From assembly GCA_947174625.1 (NCBI GenBank), contig CAMWJT010000048.1:1-8246 (forward strand): a stretch of DNA of 8,246 nt. The letters run 5' to 3'. The notes below the pieces were generated by a model, which saw only the letters and a list, made by a program, of their open reading frames with translations, was not told the origin of the DNA and searched no databases. This document shows positions 1 through 6,117 of the stretch, piece by piece. Each line of letters starts with the position of its first letter. The stretch's first letter is position 1. Origin of the DNA: an uncultured Ruminococcus sp. (GTDB lineage Bacteria > Bacillota > Clostridia > Oscillospirales > Ruminococcaceae). The position numbers and the translations under genes are program-made.

Positions 1-14
1 GATTCAGAAACATC

Positions 15-2972
15 ATGTCTATCATGGTAAAAGCGAAAGCAAAAGCAAGTCCCGATCCGGAGCCGGTATCTCAGAAAAAAGCTGTCCGGATTGAGAAACC
101 CCGACCGGTCTGGCTGCAAAAACTGGATGAAATTTACTTCTGGGAAGTACTGGCATTTGTTATCCCGTTCCTGATGATGGGTTATGCTTTTAAAAAAGCA
201 GAAATGCACCCGTTCGGAGATAAGCAATTTTTAGTAACAGACCTGTGGCACCAGTATTATCCGTTTTTTCAGCTTTTGCAGGAAAAATTAAAAACTGGCA
301 GTTCGATATTTTATTCTTGGCGGACAGGCATCGGCACGAATTTTCTGGCATTGATTGCCTATTATGCGGCGAGTCCGTTAAATTGGCTGAGTATTTTCAT
401 GAATTTGGAAAATCTCCGGGACGGCATGCTGTTGATTTTATTGCTGAAATTTTCCTTTGCAGGTTTTTTCATGGCAAAATGTCTGCGTTATGTATTTGAT
501 AAAAATGATTTGTCTATTACCATATTCGGGATGATGTATGCCTTATGCAGTTACATGCTTGGTTATTACTGGAATACAATCTGGATTGATACGGTTGCTA
601 TGCTCCCGCTTGTCATGCTCGGACTGACAATGCTCATCCGGGAGGGCAAATATAAAATTTATGTGATCTCTCTGGCATTGGCATTATTTTCGAATTATTA
701 TATTGCGTATTTTATCTGTATTTTTACAGTGATTGCATTTTTCTGTCTGTGCCTGTTTGAAAATCTGAAAATCAAGCAATTTTTCAAGCGTTTTGCGTTA
801 ATTACAGGCAGTTCGCTCCTGGGTGCAGGATTATCTGCATTTATTCTGATTCCGACATTCCTGGCACTGCAACTGACACACAGTGCGAATAATTCATTTC
901 CGAAATCAGTTTCGTTCTATGAATCCTGGAAAGATCTTGTTGCCAATATGCTTGCCTACACAGAACCGACTTCCAAAGAGGGACTGCCCAATTTATACTG
1001 TGGCTTGTTGCCGGTATTATTAATCGGTGCATTTTTGATCGCTAAAAAAATCAGAATTCGGGAGAAGATCTCTGCTGTTCTAATTCTGGTATTTCTGGTA
1101 GTCAGCTGCAACATGAATTATCTGAATTTTATCTGGCATGGATTTCATTTCACAAATATGATTCCTTACCGGTTTTCGTTCCTGTTCTCGTTCGTGATGT
1201 TAATTATGGCTTACCGGGCATATCAGGTCTTGCTAGAAGAAAAATTATCTGTTTTTCAATGGATCGGCATGCTCGCCATGGGCGGTGTGTTCTGTTGGAT
1301 TGCGTATCAATCCAAGATTCAGGAAGATGACAATCACGCATTTGTAAAATCCTGCATGATTCTGGGCGGTGTGTATCTGGCAATTATCCTGTGCCGGTTA
1401 TTTGTGCCGAAAGCCGTGATACAAGTTCTGCTTGCCGTTGTGGTCGGTTATGAAATGTCCGGCTATGCCGTCCGTAGTGTGGAATCTGTGGGGAGTTCCG
1501 GTTATTCGTCCTATCTGGCAAGCAACAGTGAAGTGCAGGATCTGTTAGCATTAGAAGATGACAGCGATGTATTTCACAGGACGGAGCTGAGTATGTGGTA
1601 TTCTCTGAATGATCCGTCGTTGTATAAATATAACGGTCTTTCGCAGTTTTCTTCTATGGCAAATGAGAGTGTGACAACGTTCTGCCGTCGGATGGGTCTG
1701 CCGGCATCCGAAGCCGGCAACCGGTATTATTATGCGAATACTTCACCATTGACAAATTTACTCATGGATATTCGTTATATAATCGCAAAAGACGGTTATA
1801 ATGCGGATTCCGTTACGATGAATCAGATCAGTCAGAGCGGAACGAGTACATTATATGAAACACCCTACAATCTGGGATTGGGTTTCATGATGCCGGAGCT
1901 GTTCCAGGATTATGAACTGGAAGACATGGACAATCCGTTTGAACAGCAGAATTTGTTGTTCCAGAAATTAACAGGGATTGAAACACCGTTATTCAAGCAA
2001 GTTGATATTACACATGTCGGACACCAGGGATTTGACGTGTCCAGACTGGATTATGGCAAATACAGTTATACCAAACAGAGTGATGCTTCGGGTACAGTAT
2101 TTTTGAAGTATAATTATACAACGACAAAAGCCGGCATGGCATACGCTTATGCGAAAGTACCGAACGGGGATTATCTGGAAGTTTACCGGGACAATGCCGA
2201 ACAGCTCCATAGATATAACATCGGGAGACAGCCGTATATCACGCCTGTAGGTTATTTTCAGGCAGGAGAACTTGTCAATCTTCGTTGTACCATGAAAGAT
2301 GATGCCAAAAGCGGTACAGTGTATATTTATTTTTATGAACTCAATCAGGAAGTCTTGCAGCAGGGTTATGAATTACTAAAAAACGGCAGATTCACGATTA
2401 CGGACATGGATGATACCCACGTCTCCGGACAGGTGACGGCATCACAGGATGGCGTTTTGTATTTGTCCATTCCCTACGAATCGGGGTGGAGCGTCCAGGT
2501 AGACGGACAGAAAGCAGAAGTGATTTCCTTAATGGATGCCATGTGCGGTATTGCATTAACGACAGGGACACATGAAATTAAATTAAACTACTGTCCGGCG
2601 GGATTCGTTCCCGGTGTGATTGTCACGTTTGGCAGTCTGGGGATTTTGATTTTATTATGGATTTATGAGAAGAAGCATCCGGAGAAATTCCAGGAAGAAC
2701 CAGAAACAGAATCAGATCTCAATACAGATCCGGTGCAGGAATCTCAAGAAGTGCAAGAATCAGAACCGGAAGAACCAGACAGATACGGCATTGATGAGAT
2801 TTTCAATCAATATTATCAAAAAAATAAAGATAAGGCAATTCGGGTTGACATGGAAAAAGAGCCGTTGACAGAAGAAGAACTGGCGGCATATCTGCAAGGA
2901 GAAACGGATTTTGACGGAAATCCCTTACATCCGGGAGAATCTGAAAATACAGAGAATCAGGAGAGTATTTAA
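15..2972 (+). CDS. YfhO family polytopic membrane protein (probable GT-C-type glycosyltransferase)
   Basis: This 985-residue protein has the layout of the YfhO family. A basic N-terminal tail (1-40) precedes the first membrane helix (about 43-59). A loop then carries D76-L-W-H-Q-Y-Y-P-F, followed by many membrane helices with NTIWID (187-192) and SNYYIAYF (226-233). A large, probably extracytoplasmic domain (about 480-860) contains the late GW (824-825), DG (830-831) and GTHEIKLNY (851-859) motifs, and the last helix spans 866-884. In Bacillus subtilis, YfhO works with CsbB and GtcA in adding GlcNAc to lipoteichoic acid, with YfhO as the proposed outer-face transferase; the substrate here is unknown. 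It is longer than I recall for the family, partly because of a charged tail (885-985) rich in Glu, Gln and Ser. The start is uncertain: ATG15 and ATG24 both lack a visible Shine-Dalgarno, and the frame is open to the left edge, so the true start may lie upstream. The stop is five bases before truA. Confidence 0.88.
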   Translation: MSIMVKAKAKASPDPEPVSQKKAVRIEKPRPVWLQKLDEIYFWEVLAFVIPFLMMGYAFKKAEMHPFGDKQFLVTDLWHQYYPFFQLLQEKLKTGSSIFYSWRTGIGTNFLALIAYYAASPLNWLSIFMNLENLRDGMLLILLLKFSFAGFFMAKCLRYVFDKNDLSITIFGMMYALCSYMLGYYWNTIWIDTVAMLPLVMLGLTMLIREGKYKIYVISLALALFSNYYIAYFICIFTVIAFFCLCLFENLKIKQFFKRFALITGSSLLGAGLSAFILIPTFLALQLTHSANNSFPKSVSFYESWKDLVANMLAYTEPTSKEGLPNLYCGLLPVLLIGAFLIAKKIRIREKISAVLILVFLVVSCNMNYLNFIWHGFHFTNMIPYRFSFLFSFVMLIMAYRAYQVLLEEKLSVFQWIGMLAMGGVFCWIAYQSKIQEDDNHAFVKSCMILGGVYLAIILCRLFVPKAVIQVLLAVVVGYEMSGYAVRSVESVGSSGYSSYLASNSEVQDLLALEDDSDVFHRTELSMWYSLNDPSLYKYNGLSQFSSMANESVTTFCRRMGLPASEAGNRYYYANTSPLTNLLMDIRYIIAKDGYNADSVTMNQISQSGTSTLYETPYNLGLGFMMPELFQDYELEDMDNPFEQQNLLFQKLTGIETPLFKQVDITHVGHQGFDVSRLDYGKYSYTKQSDASGTVFLKYNYTTTKAGMAYAYAKVPNGDYLEVYRDNAEQLHRYNIGRQPYITPVGYFQAGELVNLRCTMKDDAKSGTVYIYFYELNQEVLQQGYELLKNGRFTITDMDDTHVSGQVTASQDGVLYLSIPYESGWSVQVDGQKAEVISLMDAMCGIALTTGTHEIKLNYCPAGFVPGVIVTFGSLGILILLWIYEKKHPEKFQEEPETESDLNTDPVQESQEVQESEPEEPDRYGIDEIFNQYYQKNKDKAIRVDMEKEPLTEEELAAYLQGETDFDGNPLHPGESENTENQESI
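2959..2965 (+). promoter_or_regulatory. Ribosome-binding site for truA, inside the end of the upstream gene
   Basis: AGGAGAG lies 12 bases before the truA ATG and inside the last codons of the YfhO-family gene. The YfhO stop and the truA start are separated by five bases. This arrangement suggests translational coupling of the two genes in one message. The spacing is slightly long but no better site is visible. Confidence 0.6.
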
Positions 2973-2977
2973 AATTT

Positions 2978-3715
2978 ATGAGAAATTTAAAAGTTATGAT
3001 GTCCTATCGGGGTACGGCTTATCATGGGTTTCAGATCCAGGAGAACAGCCGGACTGTCCAGGAAGTTGTGGAGCAGTGCGTCAGCAAAGTCCTCAATGAA
3101 CCAGTCACGATCCGGGGCTGTTCCCGGACGGATACCGGTGTGCATGCAAGGCAGTTCTGTTTTTCCGTCCAGACAAACAGTCAAATTTCTGAAAAAGGTT
3201 TCGTCCGTGGTGTCAACGGCGAACTCCCGGCGGATATTTCCATACTGTCTTGTGAAGAAGCAGATCCGGATTTTCATGCAAGATTCAGCTGTCAGGGCAA
3301 AGAATATGTTTATCTGATGCACAACAGCGAATCCAAAGACCCTTTTACGCAGGATCTTGCTTATCACTACAGACGAAAATTTGATTTACAGCTTGTGCAG
3401 GAGACGGCAAATTATTTTATCGGCACAAAAGATTTCCGGGCATTCTGTACGGACAACGGCAGAATCAATACCAATACAATCCGGACTGTGCGCAGTTTTA
3501 CAGTCCAGAAACAGGATGAAAAAATTTATTTTACAATCCAGGGAGATGGATTTCTCTATCACATGGTGAGAATTATCGTAGGGACACTGATAGATGTGAA
3601 TGAAAAAAAAATTCTCCCACAGCAATTAGAACAGATTTTTGCATCCGGAGACCGCTTGCAGGCAGGCAGGACAGCGCCGGCGCAGGGATTGTATTTAAAC
3701 CGGGTATTTTATTAA
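2978..3715 (+). CDS. truA: tRNA pseudouridine(38-40) synthase TruA
   Basis: TruA isomerises uridines 38, 39 and 40 in the anticodon arm of tRNAs to pseudouridine, in the cytoplasm, without a cofactor. The 245-residue length is normal for the family. Diagnostic stretches appear in order: MRNLKVMMSYRGTAYHGFQ at the N-terminus, the catalytic-loop motif SRTDTGVHA (49-57) with catalytic Asp52, KEYVYLMHN (108-116) with the conserved active-site tyrosine, DFRAFC (152-157), DGFLYHMVR (190-198), and the C-terminal RTAPAQGLYL (231-240). The catalytic motif has Thr where Ala is usual (RTDAGVHA), and the early YDG is YRG here. Both look like lineage variation and not loss of function. The chosen ATG gives the standard N-terminus and has an AGGAGAG site upstream. 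It is probably co-transcribed with the YfhO-family gene before it. Identification is very secure. Confidence 0.97.
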   Translation: MRNLKVMMSYRGTAYHGFQIQENSRTVQEVVEQCVSKVLNEPVTIRGCSRTDTGVHARQFCFSVQTNSQISEKGFVRGVNGELPADISILSCEEADPDFHARFSCQGKEYVYLMHNSESKDPFTQDLAYHYRRKFDLQLVQETANYFIGTKDFRAFCTDNGRINTNTIRTVRSFTVQKQDEKIYFTIQGDGFLYHMVRIIVGTLIDVNEKKILPQQLEQIFASGDRLQAGRTAPAQGLYLNRVFY

Positions 3716-3739
3716 ATTTATAAAATTATGATAACTGAC

Positions 3740-3745
3740 AGGAGG
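3740..3745 (+). promoter_or_regulatory. Strong Shine-Dalgarno deciding the start of the membrane-anchored propeller gene
   Basis: A perfect AGGAGG sits eight bases before ATG3754. It fixes the start of the following gene and puts its basic Arg-rich stretch and membrane anchor at the N-terminus. Confidence 0.85.
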
Positions 3746-3753
3746 ATTTTTGC

Positions 3754-4899
3754 ATGGCAAAGACGGTTGATATTCTGGAGCTGAGAGAACGCAGGAAACG
3801 CAGAAGAAGACTTTGCAAGCTCCTGATTGTCTTTGCAGTCGTCCTGCTTGGTGCGATGATCTATACAAGCCGTGAAAAATGGTTTGCCAGATTTCAGCAG
3901 ATGACAACCAGTTATTCTAATCTGAATGCCGAACCGGACGGCGAGTATATGCTGACAGTTTCCGGCGGTGTGGATTATCATGCGGAATTTGTGAATCATG
4001 ATTTGTTTGTGTTATGTGATAAATATATTTATATCTATGATATGAACGGAGAACAGATTGACAGTCGGCAGCATGCCTATAGTAATGCGATCATGAAAAC
4101 GAATGATTCCAGAGCGTTGACCTATTCTCATAATGGGATAACATTCCGGGTGGATCAGACAAAGAAAATGCTCTATGAAGAAACACTGGAACAGCCGATC
4201 TGGTTTGCCGTGCTCAGTGATGACGGACGTGTCGCCGTTGTGACGGAATCTGATACTTACGCTTGCTGTCTGTATGTCTATGATGCAAACGGGAAGCGGA
4301 TTTATACCCGGAACTGTCTGGAACGGCTGATTGATGTCAGATTTCAGAATGATGGCTGTGTCTGTGCGACAATCGGCGCAGAAAACGGCGGACTTGTGAC
4401 AATTCTGAAATATATAGAATTCAATGACAGTGATGTGAAATGGACTTCGGAAGCTTTGCCGGCGCTGTGCTGGCAAGTGCATTCACTAAAAGATGGCGGT
4501 GCATTTGTCATTGGAGATACACAGGCTGCATATTATAACAATACCGGCGGTCTGATGAACACCTATGTGTATAACGGCACACTGGTGGACTGTGATTTTT
4601 CAGAAGATCAGGCGGCTATCCTGCTGAAGAACGAAAACAGACGGCAGTCTCTTCTTGTATTATTTTCTGGAAGTAACCAGGAACCTGTGACAGTCTCTTT
4701 TGACAGTATCTGCAAGAACGTCAAAATCCAGGATCACACCGTCTATTTACTGGATGCCGGGACAATCCGGAGTTATGCTTTTTCGGGATCGGAGCTGTCC
4801 GCTCTGGAAGTCAAGGATGATTATGACAAAATTTTACGGAACGGCAGATATTTTTATCTATTAGGATATGACCGGATTGAGAGAGTTAATGCAGGATAA
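3754..4899 (+). CDS. Membrane-anchored predicted beta-propeller protein, probably DUF5711 family
   Basis: I have no function for this 381-residue protein. It starts with a short cytoplasmic segment with a very basic cluster (RERRKRRRR, 11-19), then one hydrophobic helix (about 21-38). This predicts an uncleaved signal anchor with the rest outside the membrane (positive-inside rule). The exterior part (about 45-381) is a run of short beta-rich units: YIYIYDMNGEQI (91-102) and LYVYDANGKRI (173-183) are clearly related, and ITFRVDQTKKMLYEE and AAYYNNTGGLMNTY look like further blades. This is typical of WD40/PQQ-like propellers. Size, anchor and repeat style match what I recall of DUF5711 proteins in Clostridia, but that assignment is from memory. 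No catalytic motif is visible. The predicted exterior domain has nine cysteines, including an adjacent pair (171-172). It follows truA by 38 bases and precedes the permease by 13, so it is probably in the same operon. Confidence 0.72.
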   Translation: MAKTVDILELRERRKRRRRLCKLLIVFAVVLLGAMIYTSREKWFARFQQMTTSYSNLNAEPDGEYMLTVSGGVDYHAEFVNHDLFVLCDKYIYIYDMNGEQIDSRQHAYSNAIMKTNDSRALTYSHNGITFRVDQTKKMLYEETLEQPIWFAVLSDDGRVAVVTESDTYACCLYVYDANGKRIYTRNCLERLIDVRFQNDGCVCATIGAENGGLVTILKYIEFNDSDVKWTSEALPALCWQVHSLKDGGAFVIGDTQAAYYNNTGGLMNTYVYNGTLVDCDFSEDQAAILLKNENRRQSLLVLFSGSNQEPVTVSFDSICKNVKIQDHTVYLLDAGTIRSYAFSGSELSALEVKDDYDKILRNGRYFYLLGYDRIERVNAG

Positions 4900-4912
4900 G
4901 GGTTAAATTCAC

Positions 4913-6019
4913 ATGAAAGAAAAAATAATAAAATTTATCAAAAATCAGACAATACTTGTCATTGCATTTTTTGCAGCAGTCATTACAATGTTTATCATAC
5001 CGCCAAATAGTAATTATCTGGAGTATATTAATATTAAAGTACTGGTACAGCTTTTTTGTCTGATGGCATCCATCGGCGGAATCAGAAGCCTAGGTGTATT
5101 TGAATGGATTGCAGATTTTTTATTGCAAAAAGCAGGTAATCTCCGGAAATTAGGCTTTATTTTTCTGCTTGTCTGCTTTTTCAGTTCCATGCTTGTGACA
5201 AATGATGTGGCATTGTTGACATTCATACCATTGACATTGATTGTCTATGAAAAAATCCAGGATGAAAAAAGCCGGATTCTCACAATCGTACTGGAAACAG
5301 CCGGGGCGAATCTGGGAAGCATGATGACACCCTTCGGGAATCCGCAGAATCTCTATTTATATGATAATTATCAGTTGACAACCGGGGATTTTCTGCATAC
5401 CATGTTGCCATCCGGGACAGCAAGCCTTGTGATGCTGACACTGCTGTGCTTTTTACTGCCGGCGGATGCGTGCATGACTGGAAATTCTGAAAAATCCGGA
5501 AATTTCAAAAAAATTAAAAAAAGTCCGTTGATTGTCTATCTGTTGTTGTTCGGATTATGCCTGTTGACGGTGTTCCGGGTTGTCCCGATGTGGATTTGTC
5601 TGCTTGCGACAATTGTTTTTGTTCCGTTCCGACAGCTTGCCAAAGTGGATTATGGCTTGTTGGGGACATTTCTGTGCTTTTTTATTTTTGTCGGGAATAT
5701 TGCACAGATCGAAAGTGTCAGCAGATTCTTTTCTGAAATTCTCAGTGGCAGAGAAATCATCATTGCCGTATTGTTGTCGCAGGTAATCAGCAATGTGCCA
5801 GCATCTGTGATGCTGTCGGGATTTACAGATCACGGAACAGCACTTTTACTGGGGGTCAATCTCGGCGGACTGGGGACAATTATTGCATCTCTTGCAAGTC
5901 TGATTTCGTTTCAGTTTTATAAAAATACAGAAAAAGCAGAGTCCGGGAAATATCTGCTTGTATTTAGTCTTGTGAATTTCGGCATGCTTGCCGTTTTGCT
6001 TGCCCTGATTTTTTTCTGA
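4913..6019 (+). CDS. SLC13 / ArsB-NhaD-type permease (anion or citrate transporter-like)
   Basis: This 368-residue, almost wholly hydrophobic protein belongs to the ion transporter superfamily that includes DASS/SLC13, CitMHS, ArsB and NhaD. Its two halves carry matching motifs. In the first half these are TNDVALLTFIPL (96-107) and ANLGSMMTPFGNPQNLY (132-148). In the second half they are SNVPASVMLS (293-302) and GVNLGGLGTIIASLASLIS (314-332). In this superfamily such pairs form the two re-entrant hairpins and broken helices that hold substrate and cation, as inverted repeats. A charged cytoplasmic loop (about 190-204) separates the halves. At 368 residues it is shorter than typical ArsB or CitMHS proteins (over 400). 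The substrate cannot be read from the sequence, and no arsenic or citrate genes are nearby. The Shine-Dalgarno is weak: an AAGGG overlaps the previous stop about ten bases before the ATG, consistent with coupled translation. It is probably the last gene of the upstream operon. Confidence 0.85.
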   Translation: MKEKIIKFIKNQTILVIAFFAAVITMFIIPPNSNYLEYINIKVLVQLFCLMASIGGIRSLGVFEWIADFLLQKAGNLRKLGFIFLLVCFFSSMLVTNDVALLTFIPLTLIVYEKIQDEKSRILTIVLETAGANLGSMMTPFGNPQNLYLYDNYQLTTGDFLHTMLPSGTASLVMLTLLCFLLPADACMTGNSEKSGNFKKIKKSPLIVYLLLFGLCLLTVFRVVPMWICLLATIVFVPFRQLAKVDYGLLGTFLCFFIFVGNIAQIESVSRFFSEILSGREIIIAVLLSQVISNVPASVMLSGFTDHGTALLLGVNLGGLGTIIASLASLISFQFYKNTEKAESGKYLLVFSLVNFGMLAVLLALIFF

Positions 6020-6026
6020 AAATCAG
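6005..6026 (+). repeat. Inverted repeat over the permease stop codon
   Basis: CTGATTTT (6005-6012) and AAAATCAG (6019-6026) form a perfect 8-bp stem with a six-base loop, and the permease stop codon TGA spans the loop and the start of the right arm. The stem is AT-rich and is not followed by a T-run on the + strand, so it is at best a weak terminator or a 3' end-stabilising hairpin. A second copy of the right arm occurs just downstream. Confidence 0.5.
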
Positions 6027-6039
6027 ATCGCAAAATCAG
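6019..6039 (+). repeat. Direct repeat AAAATCAG x2 next to the Clp-gene promoter
   Basis: AAAATCAG occurs at 6019-6026 and again at 6032-6039, a 13-base period, and the second copy directly abuts the -35 hexamer. Either copy could pair with CTGATTTT at 6005-6012. Position and exactness fit an operator or an AT-rich upstream element, but an eight-base repeat could also be chance. Confidence 0.4.
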
Positions 6040-6068
6040 TTGACAAGTTTGCAATTATATGTTATACT
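6040..6068 (+). promoter_or_regulatory. SigA-type promoter with extended -10 for the Clp ATPase gene
   Basis: A perfect -35 TTGACA (6040-6045) is followed by a 17-base spacer and a -10 TATACT (6063-6068), one base from the TATAAT consensus. A TGT immediately upstream of the -10 gives an extended -10 element. Transcription should start near 6075, leaving a leader of about 43 bases before the ATG. This is by far the best promoter in the window and implies that the Clp gene can be transcribed independently of the permease operon. No CIRCE inverted repeat and no properly spaced CtsR heptad pair overlaps it. Confidence 0.85.
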
Positions 6069-6073
6069 AGAGA

Positions 6074-6089
6074 AATAGAGCAATAGAGT
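6074..6089 (+). repeat. Tandem octamer AATAGAGC/AATAGAGT at the predicted transcript start
   Basis: AATAGAGC (6074-6081) is followed without a gap by AATAGAGT (6082-6089), then by AATGCTATT. The AATAG of the second unit can pair with CTATT (6094-6098), a five-base stem with a seven-base loop just ahead of the Shine-Dalgarno. It falls at the predicted +1 and in the leader. A role is not shown. Confidence 0.45.
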
Positions 6090-6099
6090 AATGCTATTC

Positions 6100-6105
6100 A
6101 GGAGG
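6100..6105 (+). promoter_or_regulatory. Strong Shine-Dalgarno of the Clp ATPase gene with long spacing
   Basis: A perfect AGGAGG lies 12 bases before ATG6118, longer than the usual 5-9. The TTG at 6107 is out of frame, so ATG6118 is the only reasonable start. That start places the first zinc-finger cysteine at residue 4. Confidence 0.75.
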
Positions 6106-6117
6106 TTTGTAAAAATT

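Noticed and set aside
1699..1719. GC-rich inverted repeat TGCCGGC-N7-GCCGGCA inside the YfhO-family gene
   Set aside because: A perfect 7-bp stem, but it encodes an ordinary LPASEAGN stretch, occurs once, and has no adjoining T-run or repeat family. Treated as chance.
3674..3683. Ten-base palindrome GCGCCGGCGC in truA
   Set aside because: It encodes part of the conserved RTAPAQG motif, so codon choice explains it.
3706..3726. Terminator after truA (ATTTTAT / ATAAAAT inverted repeat)
   Set aside because: The 7-bp stem contains only A-T pairs, overlaps the truA stop codon and has no T-run after it. It is expected by chance in AT-rich intergenic sequence.
3689..3732. Internal promoter before the propeller gene (TTGTAT, TATAAA, TATGAT)
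   Set aside because: The hexamers are present but no pair has acceptable spacing; TTGTAT to TATAAA is 24 bases. The AT-rich gap alone does not support a promoter.
4012..4482. Minus-strand open frame of 156 codons opposite the propeller gene
   Set aside because: It lies entirely inside a well-supported + strand gene, has no ribosome-binding site or recognisable domain, and its composition is that of an antisense shadow. The minus-strand frames opposite truA and the Clp gene fail for the same reasons.
6036..6056. Possible CtsR box (tandem heptads) overlapping the -35
   Set aside because: AGTTGACA and AGTTTGCA resemble degenerate TTTGAC half-sites, but their period is nine bases, not ten, and the second half lacks the GAC core. 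Much of the match is simply the TTGACA promoter element.
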